Positions 11,781 to 26,496 of a stretch of DNA of 64,000 bases are shown here, in pieces (position 1 is the first letter of the stretch; the number at the start of each line of letters is the position of its first letter). The position numbers were made by a program, and so were the translations under genes. A model generated the notes under the pieces. It was not told the DNA's origin, made no database searches, and saw only the letters and a program-made list of their open reading frames with translations. The DNA comes from Camarhynchus parvulus (Eukaryota > Chordata > Aves > Passeriformes > Thraupidae): NCBI RefSeq assembly GCF_901933205.1, contig NC_044582.1, forward strand, positions 12,257,820-12,321,819. The letters run 5' to 3'.

Positions 11781-14700
11781 TTCTCTTCTATTTATTATTA
11801 AAAGAAGCCTTTTGACCAAATAAATATTTTCTATTAAACAGAAAATTTGTTTTGACAATATCATATTTTTGCTTAGAAAATATCTCCCACAACTAATTCA
11901 GTCTGCTTTAAAACATGGGGGTGTTGTATGTGCCTGTTTCTTCAGGGAAGAGGTGTCTGCTCTTCATGGCTTTCAGTTTTGCTGCCTTCTTCTCTGTCAC
12001 AGAATCCCTCTCTTGGAGATGCCAGCATTGAACCTCAAAGGGCAGCTGGCATTCAGCAGCCCAATGTTCCTCTATAACAAAGACATATGGCTGTGCATGC
12101 TGAAGTTTTGGCAGGATTTTACAGAAAAAAGGCTCTCAGCAACCAGAAATAAAAATTGTAAAGAAATTGATTCATAATTGCATCTTTAAGTGGAGATATG
12201 TACCAGAAACTATTATGTAACTACAGCCATCAGAAAATACAAAAATACATATACAACCCCTACCATTTTATCAATTCTAGGCCTGTGACTGTAATATTTA
12301 AGAGCTTTCTGCTCACTGATATATATTCTGCCAGCTGTCACATTGTATTTCTAAATTGTTAAAAAAAACCCCTTACCTATCAGCCCCAAAGGCATTCATT
12401 TTTCCCTGGACTTTATAAAAACTAGAATATGTTTCCGTGATATTTCTTTTACAATAGAAGGCCTGTTAAAAACAGCATCATGAATATTCTAGTTATGACA
12501 GATATGGAAGGACATAATATCCAGGAAACAGTTCTTTCTTAACATATTCATGAAGAGGTCCTTGTCAATCACAGCCAGTGAATTGAATAAAAAAATAATA
12601 CTCGGAGTCTTAGGAGGATACAGCTGAGTTTTACATGCTGGAGATATAAAGACTGGGTTCCACTAACAAGATTCCTGGCCTGAAGTGCCTTTGTGAAATT
12701 ATTCAGAAACCTGCCAATAACAATATTTCAGGCTGCAGAAATCTCCATGTGGGTCCGTGTGCTGCTGCCACAACTTAACGGAGTCTCCCAGCTGGTGCTT
12801 TAAAGGAACGATGTCTGCAATCGTCCATTCATCTTGGAGTTTCAAAACAATTTGCTTTATGGCCCTGCTTCTTTTGAACATTAAAAAGCTTACATCTTGA
12901 AATATTCAGGAAATAAGAAATAAACTGCCAAATGCCTCAAGCAGGAGAACAACTTACAAGGCTACTTATATATATATATTTTAAAGAATAAAAGCAATAT
13001 TATTTCCTATTTATGCTGTGTTGCCGACTTGTTCAGCATAGATAATTAAACCAAATTTTATAATAAAATAGGTTTTTGCTGCCTTTGCTACTTTTAAAGC
13101 AGGTACAAAGCAAAATATTCAAAACATACTACTCGAAAATATACAATATAGAGCCAAACCTTACTGGATTTTTTACATAAATCAAAAGCTAATTCCAAAT
13201 ATTTTAATGTACGCAACACACAGTGGCAATCTAAAAAAAGTGCTAGTTGACTGATATTTTCAAGCCACATGTCACCTTCCCAAGAAACAGCCCTTCCTGA
13301 AATAACATTACAAGCCAATTTAAAAGGCTGTGTCCATTTTACTTCAAACATAATTACATGTCATCTAAATTTATTTTGTATCAAGAGAGTAAAAAACCCA
13401 AATCTAAGTAGCACAGGTGCCTATATGAATTAAAATCAGTGAAATAAACCCAAAACCACAATTACACCACACCCAGGGTTTCACTGCTGCCCACAACGTC
13501 CACAGCTGGCAAACAGCATTAGCAGAACTCCTGCAGCATTCCTTTGTGCCAGACTGCTTCCAGGACACTTAAAATATCACAGTGATTTGCCCAGGAAATA
13601 CACACAGTTTCCTGCTTGAAGATACAAATCACCTCAATGCAAAACACTGGGGTAAATTTACAGCAGCTTTCAAATCCATAAATTGCATGTTTGAGATTAA
13701 TCCATATATATGGCATTCCACAGCCTTGCTCCTTCATGGAGATGGAAAGAACTGTGCACTGCTGGACACCCCAGCCCACAAGGCAATATACAGTGCTGAC
13801 AGCTTCATAGATTCATTGTTTGCATCCCCTTCACAGTGCATCTGATGCCAATTCAGCAGGATTTATTTCCAGAAGATAGGTATCCATGCCTAGATTCCAG
13901 GGGAAGGTGCTGAGATTTGCCAACTCTTACTGCAAAGACATCTTAAGGCTAACAAAATCACTGCATTCTTCTTTTTTTCTTTTTTAAACAGGAAACAAAA
14001 ATAATGTAGAACAACATCACAGAACACATTGTAATGAAATCTGAAATATGGGTTACTGAAACCTTGAGGCACAATACCAAATTGCCAGGAGTCTCTTTCT
14101 GAAATGGAAATATCTCAGGCTTTTGTTTTCACCTACCTGTAGCAGAGTACACAGGATTGCAAACAGAAATACCCCAGCACATTTTGGACTCTGTGTGCAA
14201 GTACCAGTGATATGCCAGATCTGAAAAAAAGCCCCCAAACCTATAAATCTGTCTGGCTGTCAAGTATTAGGAATACCTACTACAGGTAATGTCTGGTACA
14301 ACACCACATTTATTATGTGACTCACTCTTATGAAAACAATGACTACCTGAATAATAATAAAAACATTGCTGAATCAAACTGAGCACTGGCTTCAGAGCCT
14401 TCTCATGTTTTCACTAAAATAAACACACAGGTTTTCTGAGCTGTAGAGGTGAGATTTAATCACATTGGAAGATTAAACCTGTGCAAGTTCAGCATCGGTG
14501 TGAACCAACATGAGCACTGCAAGGACAAGGAGGAGCCACTGTTTGAAAACCACCAAAACAGATCTGAAATGCTAAAGGATGAATTTTGTGCACACAGCTC
14601 AGTGTTTCATTTTTCCCATCACTCCACCTTTGGTAAACTTGATTCATTAGTGTGTTAGTGTATTAATTGACAGTTGCTTCCTGTTGTAAGTGATTGCTTT

Positions 14701-17700
14701 CTAGTTCTATTAGGTACTGTCAAACAGCAGCACATGATTAATTACAAATAAACCAAGAACTTTGCTAACAATGGGCTGTTAAAAAACCTCCCACCTTCAG
14801 GAAAAGAATTCTGCTCCTCACATGGCCAGGATGCTTTCCAGAGCTCTATCTGCAGCATTTCACACACATTCAGCTGCACTGGCTCCTCATGAGATTTTAG
14901 CTGACATTCCAGGTTGATATAAATGTGCTACTTTTCCTTTTGTGCCTTACAGACTGACCCCTTAAACGCACAAAGTCATATCCCGGTGTTGGTCAGTACA
15001 CAAAACATCTATCAAATGAGAAATTAGATTTTATGGAGGATAGCAAAAGGCTGCATATGAGACACTTTGCAGACCTCTGGCATGAAGACCAGGTCCAACA
15101 GACAACTATCCAAGCCCTGCAGCCTCACAAAGAATCTTCTGATCGATAGTGGGAAATTAAGAGACTTCATTTTGCTGTCAATATAATTAATATGAACACA
15201 ACTTAAGTGATTATCTATGGTCTCCTAGCTCACCAGAAAGAAGTGGAAGTTTAAAGTGTTGCAATAGCACAGCTACAAAGGAGGATGGCTGGATGAAGAC
15301 ATCAGACAGGCTATTTATCACCCACCTCAGCACTAATGGCATGGGTTCATAATGATTAAGAAGATCCATTCTGTCCGAGGTTGAAGTTGAGGTGGTTTAA
15401 CTCTCTCTCTCAAATCTGTTTGCAATGAAATTCCAGGGTTTTATACGAACAGGTCCTTGAATTGCAGACTGAGAAGAATCCCTTAATCAAAATCTTAACT
15501 GAAATTTCTTCTTAAAAGTTCAGACCAGCTGGCTGCCTAGTTCCTGCTACTGGGATGAACTACAAACTCTTTTAATCAGTCACAAAGTTTCCCACTGTCT
15601 ATATTTCTTTTGGGTTTATCTGAAAATTAATTTCAGTAACTGACATTCCTGAAATTACAACTCCACAAGGTGAACCCTGTTGCTTTCTTTTGGAGCCCGT
15701 CAAAAAATTGAAATCACCTATACTGGAGTAGTTTGCACCACATAAACTTAAAATATTATATTTCCAGAGGAATAGTTACTGTTACTTGGAAAAGCAAAAA
15801 TCCACAAGTAAAAGATTTCTTAATCAACTTCAATAACATTAACAGAAAATAATTATTACCTTGTGGAAAACAATTATTGTCTTTATACCATGTGGCCAAG
15901 ATCAACATCACTTCCAGGGTAGCCAGAGACTGCAGAAATGGAAATCACAAAGTATTTATTTTAAAGCATGGAACACAGAGGAATAACACATATTCCTCTG
16001 ACAGCTGTGGTGAGTAGCTCTGGTATGTTCATGGTTCACATTTTTGGAAAGGTTTTATATCGTCTCAAGAACCAACTCTTAAGAACTAATGGAATTTTAA
16101 GCAGATTTCCTCTGCCCACAAAAAAACCCCAACAAAGGTAGACTGTACATATACGAAAAAGATTATTTACCTTGGCCCATTATAAAATAGAAAACAGACG
16201 CAGTTAAGTGGACCCTTCAGCTGAAGCTGTTAAAATACAAACATCAATCATCATCATTCGAGGGTAGTCAGGAAAACAAGAGTAATGAAAATTGGTGCTT
16301 TGATCATTTCATTTAATTTTCTTTGTAAAAGAAAGCAACCACATGCACAGCCAAAATTTCAAAGTCAAAAGAAGTCATTTACCAAGACCCCCAGATTCTG
16401 AATTTGTAAGTGGCCATTATTTACACAGCCTCTTTTACTTTCTGGACATGTTTTTTTGTTTGTTTTAAGCAGTTTTATTTAAAAAGAAATCTACTTTGCA
16501 TCTGCCAAAGATTGCAGAAACAGAGGGGCCTATATCTTTGTAACACACAAACAAAATTATTTATTTCAGCTAATATTAAGATGGAAAGATGAAATATTTC
16601 GTTGGTTGTATTTTTCACTTATAAACAAAATTAAATATTATTTACCAAAGTAGTAAGAAAAAATGATGGATACTAAATGTCACCTGCATAATCCTATATT
16701 CATCTCAGTAAGCCTCGCTCAAGTATTTACTAAAATGACAATGCCAGACAACAACATCCCTGGGATCAGTTTCATAACTATCCAAGTTGAAGTTAAAGAA
16801 GTGAATGAATCACTTGTAAAAGCTTTCCTTCTATCAAAATATCCCTCTTTTTTTCTGACAGGATATTCTCAACTAAGTAATGATTTATTGCCACAAAGTC
16901 CTAAGTACTCATCCAGAAAAACCTTATTCAGTTTTAAGAACATTGTCTGTTTACCAGAAACAATCTAAAAAATTTTATTATTAATATTCTGGAAAACACT
17001 CTACTTACACCTCTTCTTAATCCATTCTTCCATGTGCTTTTTCTAATTCACAGATTATCCTGCTTTTGGAATAATTCTCTCCAATCTCATCACACCGTCA
17101 CACAGTGTCTCACTGCTGACCTACTTTGAGTCAGATACTAAGTCCAATAATGTTAATCAAACACCTTTCCTCTACGTAAAGTACAGCTTTTCTAGCATCT
17201 TCCCTTTTCTGAGTTGAGATCTTTAGTTACATTTCCTCATTGCTGCCTTGCTTCCATGCCTTCATGCTCAACCTCTCTCTGTAAAATCTCCAAAACCAGA
17301 GAAGATAAAGAGGGTGAGAGATTTTCTGCTGAGCAAAAGAAGTGGGGCTTGTGGGTTAAAACTAATTGAATTCCATTTGTCTTTGCAACATATTCCAAAA
17401 GTAACAGAAGAAGGTAGACGGTGATATTAAATTTCAGAAGGCACTTACTCAGCATAAGAAACCCCAGCTGAGGAGCCTGAATACCTGACAATGATCCAGA
17501 TAGCTCTCACTGGCTACAAGTCATGGAAAACTGCTGTTTCCAAAAGTTACTTCAAGACAAGTACAATAAGATTCCATTTAAAAAAATCAGCATTCAAACA
17601 AGGAAATGGCCAGATACATATTTAGTTTGGCTGAAATCTTTCCTGACTAATGCTTAGGCATACAATGGAAGCCTCTGTAATCCTTTCACTTTATTTCATT

Positions 17701-20159
17701 TCATTTTATAATTACTTCATATTTTGTGTATAATCAATTTAAAAATAACTCACAAGTAGAATTTAAAGAAATCACATCTTTTTTTTCAAAATAACACGAA
17801 GAAATGAAGTCGCAGATATGGCAAATAATCAAATCACCATATTATATACTTGACAGAACTTTTCATAATTCTATTTCCCAAATCAGCTACAAAAGCTCAC
17901 TTTGTGCTTTCTCAAGAACCATCAAGGACCAGAGAGTGAAAACATAAAGGACAAAGTATTGAATAAATGGAATGGAACAAGGCAGTGCATAGTGTGTGAT
18001 GCAGAATCACCCCATCCCTTTACAGCTGACATTCCGTGCTGGCAGGGAGTGAGCACCTTCCACAGAAAGGGGCCAAACAAAACACTCTGCATTCCTGTGG
18101 GCTTTGAATCCAGCTTTGGATACAAACCCTCCAGGTCAAGCCCCCTCCTGGGACATTCTGTGAAGGACTTGTCCAGGTTGAGCTGGGAGCCCATGAAGTG
18201 CACAGAGCCAGAGTTAAACCTCCTGCACATGGGAGCACCTACACCTTTCCAAGGGCACTTAGGCTGAATTTCATGCAAATTAACACACATAACATACAGA
18301 GAATGCATGGAATGGCTACACAATTCACAGTGTAATTTTGGTGCTGTTACAGTAAGTTTGACCTGTTTTCACAAGTATAACATGGGGGGGTTACCTCCCT
18401 ATTTTTTCTTTAGAACTATGCAAAGCAAAGATAAAAGTCTAAACAATCCCATCCCTTTGGAATCATGCATAGAAAAATGACATTTGCCACAAAGGATTTC
18501 ATTTTGCCAAGACTCTAAAACACACAACAAGCAACATGACAGGAGAAAGAGCAAGAAAAAGCCAGAATGTTAGAAGAAAATATGCAATGCTGTTTAAGTG
18601 CTCCACTTGTAGAATAAGAGCTTCCTTCCATCAGTCGAACACATGCATCTGGAAATTCTTTAATTTACAAATGTCAACACCTGAATATAGAAATTTACAG
18701 GCATATTAGAACCTGCAAATAATTGCACAGTCAAAAAATTGTCCAGACAAACTACAGTGCACTTGACCCCACTGCTCATGTGACTCCTCAGGGAGTCCAC
18801 TCAGTCTACAAAATCAGCAGAAAAGCAGTCAAGCCAAAGAACCTCAAGTCTCAACTATTTAGTTTCAGGATAGTTGCATTTGGCTGCAGTAGCACCAAGC
18901 TCAGCACAGGGAACTAAGTGAAACTTGTTTACTTAAACCACGGAGAGCAGGATCAGCAGTAAAATCAGTGTTTTCTAAGATCCCATGTTTAAAGCTATAT
19001 GGAGTCTTAGAGGAACAAAACTAACCCTCATCACACAAAAAATGTATCATAAGATCTAAGCCACTCTAATGCCATAATGTAATTTTCCTCTATTTCCATT
19101 TCAACCAATCATGAGTACTTAGATATTTACCAGAGCACCCCATATTCCTCCATTAGAGCATTCACTTGCCTCTCTAAGGCAAGGACTGTGCTACTTAACA
19201 GTCTGATAAGTAGCATGAGCAGGGAGAGCACTGCATAAATAACAGGATAAATTCAGGGACATGTAAGGGACACTGGGCCCAAACAACCAGGTGTCTTCCC
19301 CAAAAATCTATTACCATTGTCAAAATCTGTGAGGTCAAGTTTCATAGGGCAGAGAATTCAAGGAGCAGATCTGTCTCTAGCATAACCTACACACTTTTCC
19401 TGAGATGGGGAATAGTCAGCAGTGCTCAGAGACACATCAGCTATCACCAGACTGGGGTACAGGAGATGGGCACAGGAAGGACATGCCCTGGAAGCACCTC
19501 CTTTGTGGCTGCTCTTCACTGAGAGGATGGGCCAAGGGAAGTCTGTGCTATTTTCTGAACAAATATTGTTGCTATTGTGAGCAAATATTCGGTACTATTT
19601 TCTGTGAGATTCCTTCATTTCAAGCTTTTGCCATGTTCTCCTTCCCAAGGAGCCCTTCAATGCCCTCTTGGGCATTGTAATGCAGGGGACTCCTGCACTG
19701 CCCTGTTACCTGATGGGTCATAGGGGTTTTGGGATTGGTGTCATTTGGGATCTTGCAGGCAGTACAGGAGATGCCCTCCCTCATCATGCTCACATGTGCT
19801 CACCTATTAGGAACAATTCCCAGGAAAACCCAGCAGCCTGTGCCCTCCATATTGTTGTGGGACCTTTCACACTTAGAGAAGCACCTACTGTGCCTGTACC
19901 TGCAAGAGACCATTAATCACATGAGCAAGCCACTTTTCCTATTATGCCATCCAAAGCAGAACTCCCATCCATCAGATGTATTATAGAACAAAAGGTTCCT
20001 TTAGATTGATTTCCATACTAAATACTAAAGTAAAGCTCAGCTTCAAGTTGTCCTGCAAATTCATGCTTTTGCTGTTTTACTGCACCATTTTCCTGGGATA
20101 CACAAGGACTACAAATTAGGCACAGTAGAATCTGATAGAACAGTTTTCTCTTTTTAACT
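11781..20159. other. Non-coding, mostly unique sequence
   Basis: No gene is recognised. The stretch is AT-rich with a TA tract near 12966-12980. GC-richer islets occur at 17990-18260 and 19405-19920. Open frames reach 133 codons (17922-18323 minus), but the plus strand of the same DNA is also open. That pattern indicates a locally stop-poor GC-richer islet and not a gene. Nothing here resembles a known repeat family by eye. Confidence 0.7.
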
Positions 20160-20345
20160 AGGCTTATTAAAAAACCCAAAACATCTGCCCCTCCCACACT
20201 CATGCCCAAAAAAATAAAAAACCCCAAGGAACCCTACCACAACCAAAAAATCCCAAACCCAACCCCTTGAGAAAACCCCAAACTGTTTGCTTCTGGAAAT
20301 TTGACAGGGCTGGGTTAGACACCTGGGAAAAAACCCTCCCCCCAA
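20160..20345. repeat. A/C-rich low-complexity block
   Basis: About 185 bp are dominated by A-runs and C-runs on the plus strand (AAAAACCC, CCCCAAGG, AACCCAACCCC). The minus strand carries G-runs at 20252-20254, 20258-20260, 20263-20266 and 20276-20279, giving a four-run pattern that could fold as a G-quadruplex. A/C-rich blocks of this sort are scattered through bird genomes. Confidence 0.75.
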
Positions 20346-22539
20346 CATGTCCCCAAATTAATAGCATAATACTGGAATGGATTTTCCTGGAAATATTGTG
20401 GAGCTTCCATCACCAAAGATCTGTGGGGAAAAAGGATTAAACAAACATTTGAGAGGCAAAGCATCAGCATAAACCAACACAGGCTGGTACTGCCATGGGA
20501 TGGCAGAGTGCACTGACTGCCTCTTGGGAGACTTCCAAGCCTATTTTCCTGTGATTCTAAATCGTGTTTGTGTGTGTTTTTCCCCACAAAATGCAAACCT
20601 ACATAGCCCAAGAGAAAGGCTGTGTTTAGTTTGAAGTTACACAAGAAAGTGCATCTCTAGGGGGGTAGAAGTGGGAAAGGTTAAGAACTTCAAACACAAC
20701 TAAAAGGATAGTAATATTTTCAACATTGGCTTGAATATGTTTCACATTGCTGGAAAACTCTCAGGTATAGAAATCATTTGTGAAAAAGCAGCTTGCTTAT
20801 AGTTCACCCTGTACAGAAGATCCTGTATGTTAGAGGATGATTTTGACTTCGAGTTGTGTCTGTCAAAAACAGGCGGTTGAGCAAATAAACATGGGTTTGT
20901 TTCTTCAAGTGGTAGCATTTCTACTTCTCAGCGGATCAGCACTTCCAGTTATGAGCAATCTATGTGCACACAGAGGATTTCACCTCATATTGTCCAGGAG
21001 AGCCCCCCTGTGATGGCAGCTGATGCCCAGGACCCTGCACGTACTGCCCATGGCCTCCCCTCACCAGTGTTAAAATGGATGGAATTAAAGTCTGCTGGAA
21101 TAGTTTCAAAAGTTTCTCTTTTGAAGCAAGGAGGGAGGTGTGACAGGAATTCTCTAAGAGTCAAGAGAGTATACAGGAGGACTTTGCATCTCTGCATTCA
21201 AGGTGTCTGTCAAAGCTTCCTACAGACCAGAGGGGACTTTTCTCCCTGCACTGCAGTTAGTGAAGCACACAGAGAGGTGACCCCAGCCTCCACAGACCAG
21301 TGTTTGTTCTGGGATAGCAATTCCAGGGTTGAAGTCTTTCAGGCTAGGAACAGTTTGAGTATAAGATATTATTCCTGTATGATTTCCAGAGCCAGAGACC
21401 TGTATAAATTAGACATGTCATGAAAAATCTGAATTATGTGTCGCATGGTGCAGCAGAGGGTAATATACAGACCTTTATTATGTAATAAAACAATTGTGTG
21501 CTGGGGTGATATTTATAGTATAATCCTGTATGTCTTCATAGCACTCTTTGGAAACATATAATTTAATACACACTGTATATTTTGTCTCTGTGTGTTTACA
21601 TTTAAAGTAATGCAAACTTTATTCTCTAAAATCCCAGTAATATATCTGGAAAGGTTATTGCATGGCATACTGGTAAACACAACCATAAGCCATTCTCTGT
21701 TGAAAAAGACCACTTACTGCCTGTGACTCATTCTGCATATTTCTTTAATATTTTCCTTTTTAAATCTGAGCAAGCTTCTCAAATGCTTAATGAGTAGGCT
21801 CTAAGGCTTTAATTTTCAGCCAATCCTAACTTTATTACAAAAGTTTATCAAGCTATAAACACACTACTTCACTACGCTGTCATGTTTTTATAAAGTAGTT
21901 TATAAAAGGTGACATCTGGCAAAGAGGCAGATCTATAAAAATCATGCTGGTGGATGTAGTGTCATTTTTTCTGCCATCCTCCCAGAAAGAGTAATATTAT
22001 TTTGACACACACATTCATCCCCACTGTCAAGCTTCTATTTTTATAGTTAGCTTACTGCACATATCCTTAAGCTATACAAAACCTTTGGGCTAATGTAAAG
22101 AATGACATTTCTGCATATTTATTATAACACTTATTTTAGGGGTTGACTTTGCCTGATAGGATTTTTCCAAGTACAATGTCATTTTCGTGACAATACACTT
22201 CGTTTGGAAACAATAAATAAAGATGCACGAGAAGTCATGAAAGGCCAAATATGCACGGACAAGTGTACAGCACCTCAGCTTGGCAAGCCCTACATTTGTC
22301 CTTCTTTAATATTTTATCAGATGTGTGAACTGTATTTTGGAGTTCAGCACAAACTTCAGTGCGCACAGTATAATGAAATCTCTCCAGGACATTATAAGTT
22401 TCAGCAGGGTATAATTTTAATACTGTGGAGGTTTTAGCTCTGACATGTTGGGATATAATTTCTTTCAAAGAGTTCATTTTTTTTCCCATGTTTGTGTTGG
22501 CTCAAGCACAGCCAGGATATAAGCAAGTGGAAGAGCACT

Positions 22540-22650
22540 GAAATCAGGAAGCTGATGAAGCACTTTTGTGATTTAATTACAGCAAATAACTGATTAATCT
22601 CTGCTGTGTCGTAGCTTATCTGCTAAAGTAGATGATATGAATCCCAACAC
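22540..22650. promoter_or_regulatory. Candidate regulatory segment with homeodomain-type sites
   Basis: This complex sequence packs GTGATTTAATTACAG, CTGATTAATCTC, GTCGTAGCTTATCTGC and AAAGTAGATGATATG into about 100 bp. TTAATTA and GATTAATC are classical homeodomain cores and CTTATCT is a GATA core. The call is by motif density only. Confidence 0.2.
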
Positions 22651-24029
22651 ACCACAGAAAGGTTGTTTCATTTGATTGTGCATAATGACTTGCTCTTTCT
22701 CAGACTTCCTCCAATACAACGGGTACCTTACTTTTTAAATGTGAAGTCTATCATTATTCACCTCTGTTGAATGCTAGACCTCTAAAATATTTAGCTTTAA
22801 ACCACATGCACTATTCATGAAATGACTTTTCAGTGCCTTTTTCCAGTATTTATAAAAGCAACAAAAGTGTGCATTCACACAGCAACAAGCCCAAAAATTA
22901 GAATTATTTAACTGCTTTTGAACATGACACTGATGTAGACAAAACCAGAAATAGGAGTCTGTTCACAGTATCATTATTCTGCCATCAAAGGGTTCAATAC
23001 TGGAAATTCCTGAGCCGAGATCATTATTGGCAGTTCACTAAATGATAATTTGGGTTAGAAGCAGCATTCTGCTCCTTAAACAGTGCACTGTCTTTGACAT
23101 TACAGTGTATTTTTTAATGCTGAATTCAAACTACACAATACCACAGATCTGTTAAGAAACCAACATCACCCTCTGGATTGTTCTCTATAATTGTGGTACA
23201 GATCAAGACTTGTTTAACTTGATTGTTCCAATTCTAATATCTAGTTCTAATATCCCAATTCCACAGCTGCACATGAATAGTCAGATCTTTGCGTCTGTAT
23301 CGTGCCCTTAAAAGCTTCAATTACAGAATCAGGGACTATTTTTCTCTCTAAATAATGTAACTTCAGTATGAGCCATAGGAGAGAAGGTCCTCAAGTGCAC
23401 TAAGCCTGAGGATTTCTGACCCTAGGGGAAAAGTAAAGAAATAGGAAACCATTACAGGGGTGAAAGTAACAAAACCTTCCCATGAACCCATCCTCATATC
23501 TGCTGCTTTAATATCTTTTCATCTTTATATGCAATGGGTGGTCAAAAACAGGTCTTCAGAAATACCAGAATATATGCCTAATTGTGCTAAAATACATATA
23601 TATTTACACGTTGCTGTGCCTTCTAATTTGCCAGGCTACCTTCACAAGGTGCAGTCAGGGCTAGGTTGTGCCTACAAACTCCCTTTGAGCACTGCATTAT
23701 ATTTAGTACAGAAATCACAACTTTAAAATGCTATTTTCGGTCTATGTTGCACATGTACTTATTGGGCACCTGCAGCAATCCACCCTTTGGAACTGTTCTG
23801 GCATGACTGAGAGAATCACCTCCTTTAAGCAAAAATCTCAAGCAGTGTCTCTATTTTCCAATACCATCAAATATAAACCAGCACATCCCATTTGGATGGT
23901 GATAAGGAAAAAGGAGCAGACACATATCAATGTGAAAACAACACAGAGGGCATTCTGGAGAGCCTAGACTGAAAAATACCCTGCTGAAGAGTCATGTAAA
24001 CATAATGCACTGGGGATGCTCTTAAAAGA

Positions 24030-24260
24030 TCTGACCTGGGTTTGATTAGTTTTGTGGTATTTTGCAAGGCCGTGCATTGGCCTGTCATGGTAATCAAGGG
24101 CTGGAAGTATTATTACCTGGAGTCAGCAATAATGAGAACGGAACTTCTAATTTCAAATTATAAGATAACACATTGATTAATAACCATGGGATGATTAGTC
24201 AATCTAAGACCTTAATGCACAATAGAGAAATTTATCCATTATCTGTTCAGTGTAGTTCTT
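24030..24260. promoter_or_regulatory. Candidate conserved regulatory segment
   Basis: A non-repetitive segment holds TTTGATTAGTTTTGTGGTAT (a RUNX-like TGTGGT), CATGGTAATCAAGG, CACATTGATTAATAACC and GGGATGATTAGTCAATC. The repeated GATTA/TAATC cores and the absence of simple repeat look enhancer-like. No conservation data are available to me. Confidence 0.25.
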
Positions 24261-26460
24261 CTTTCCTCTTGGTGACTTTAAAAACAACCAAGGAAAATTA
24301 CTGTCCCTCAGTAAAGGCTTTTGAATTTCATATGCATTTAATTAGATAACTGCCAGCCCAAGGACAGGAACCAAGACAAATAGTTGTTCTTTTAAAATTA
24401 GAAGAATAGACTGTTCAATGAACAATATTGATGTTCTCTTGTACTGAGTTATACAGGAGTCTGCTACTACTTCCTTTAATTTATCTAACCATTTTTAAGA
24501 TTTAATGAGTTTTTTAACAAGGTTTTAGTTACATATGCTAGTCGGTCATTTTAAAAAATGTTGTTAACAGCAACAGTACCTGCATAGATAAAAATACATA
24601 CCTCACCACAATCTTCTTGGAATTAGGAATGAAAGTACAATTTACTTAGAAAAAAGGGCATTTGGGATTAAGAAGCCATCTTTATGTTAGTAGAAAAACA
24701 ACAGTTAATTCTGTTTAATCTGTTTAATTGCTTCAATAGCTATAATAATAAAGATTAGCTGGCTGTGAAACACTTAACTATAAAAGAAAGGAGGATTTTT
24801 TTTTCCAATTTCTGGTACTGGGTGTTGTTTTCTGCTTTTGCAGGATGAGGGTAAAATGGAGGAAGGTTTCCTTTTGTGATCTTGTTTGAGTTTTGGTTTT
24901 GATTTTTTGTGAAGCTTTTTTTCTTCCAAAATTTTTGCAGCAACAGTCAGCTATCTCCTTCTTCCCTACTACATATTCACACAGTCTAAAGGCTGCCCAG
25001 CAGATGAAGCACAGTTTATTTATTACTAGGAGCACCCCTGACCTGTTCCACAGGGAGTTGTGACTTGACCGTCCTGAGTTTGGTACAAGAGCACTTGAAT
25101 TTAAAAGGCCAATGACACCAATAAGAGAAAAAGATCTGCAACACCCTCCTGAACTGCCCCTTCCCAACACACCCCACTGCTGAGACAGGACTCCAGCTCC
25201 ACTCTTGCTGTGGACTCACAAAACCTTCTTTATGACCAGAAGAAGCACAGAAGCCATGTCTGTGCTAAGCGCTGCCTTCCCCATCAGCCTGGCTTTCACT
25301 TAGAGCTTGCCAGACCTTGAGACCAGCCTGTGCCCACCTGGGCTCCCATGGAGGGGCACTGATCATCTCTGCAATATGATTTGGCCCCAAGCTTCCCCAG
25401 AGCTCCAGGCACAGACTTTCTGCCTCAAGGAGTTTAATTTTATTCAGTAATCACCTATCAGACACATTTGCCTCAAAGGAAACACTTCATGCCTTAAATA
25501 CCAGACCTGAAATAATTTATTCCTGAAAGGGTTAAGCTCACAGTACATTTTACTTGGCAAGTAAAACAGTGTGCTCTCTGAATAATGGCACTCAGATACC
25601 CAGTGACAAAATATTTCCCTATCTTTTATACCATTTTGATAATTCACTGTGTGTATTACACACAATCAAGACATCCAGGTTTCAGAGGGATTCTGAGCAC
25701 ATCGCTCAGACTGACAGAGCAAGTATTCCAGACAATTGGCTCCCTGAGGGTCAAGACAGTGATGCTCAATCAGGATTCAAACGGGTCATAAACCCTTCAT
25801 GGATCTCGCTCAAGTGGGTGGTGATGCCTCCCTGGGGCAGCTCATCCTTTTCTGCTACAGTAAAGCACTTGTCATTACAGACAAACTGCCCGTCAGTCTC
25901 AGGCACTCATTTAATCGAGACTTAGTGAGAACAGCAAATATTATCAGTGCCACAAAAGCCCTAAAGAGACAAATATATTAATCATAACTGCCGTGATGGT
26001 AATTTAAGACACTCTCAAAACTCTGCTGGTGGTCCTTATACTAAGACTGCTTTTTAATGTAGATTCAGATTTCCAAAACTGGGTGCTGAAATCAGGCACT
26101 GCCATTTGGGTTTAAGCTCTTCAAGACAAATGCACTGAGAAGAAAGGGGTGCCAGAGTACCCCCTGAGCACAGAAACTGGGAGTGTGGCAGAGCACTGAA
26201 TGTTAGAAATCTTTCATTTAAAACCCAGGTCAGGGTTCCATGCCCAAATTAGGCACACTAAAGGAAACTGCCCTTCAAAAAGCTCAAAGTGCTTAGAATA
26301 GCCCGAAACATTTGCTTTTGCAACACTTCAGATAACCTGGCATATAACCAAGGCAGCTACAATAAACTACAAGCATGAAATGAAAACCCAACACAATCCT
26401 GGCAGCTTGGGACACAATGCTTTGATTGTACTGTTTTCATATCTAATTATGCTTCTATGC

Positions 26461-26496
26461 AAAAAAAAAAGAAAAAAAAAGAGAGAAAGGAAAAAA
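26461..26496. repeat. A-rich tract (poly-A with G interruptions)
   Basis: A10, G, A9, then GAGAGAAAGG and AAAAAA. It is simple low-complexity sequence. No retrotransposon body lies directly upstream, so it is not obviously a poly-A tail. Confidence 0.9.

Noticed and set aside
20962..21423. 153-codon open frame on the plus strand
   Set aside because: It has no recognisable domain, and another open frame covers the same DNA on the minus strand. It fits a stop-poor GC-richer islet.
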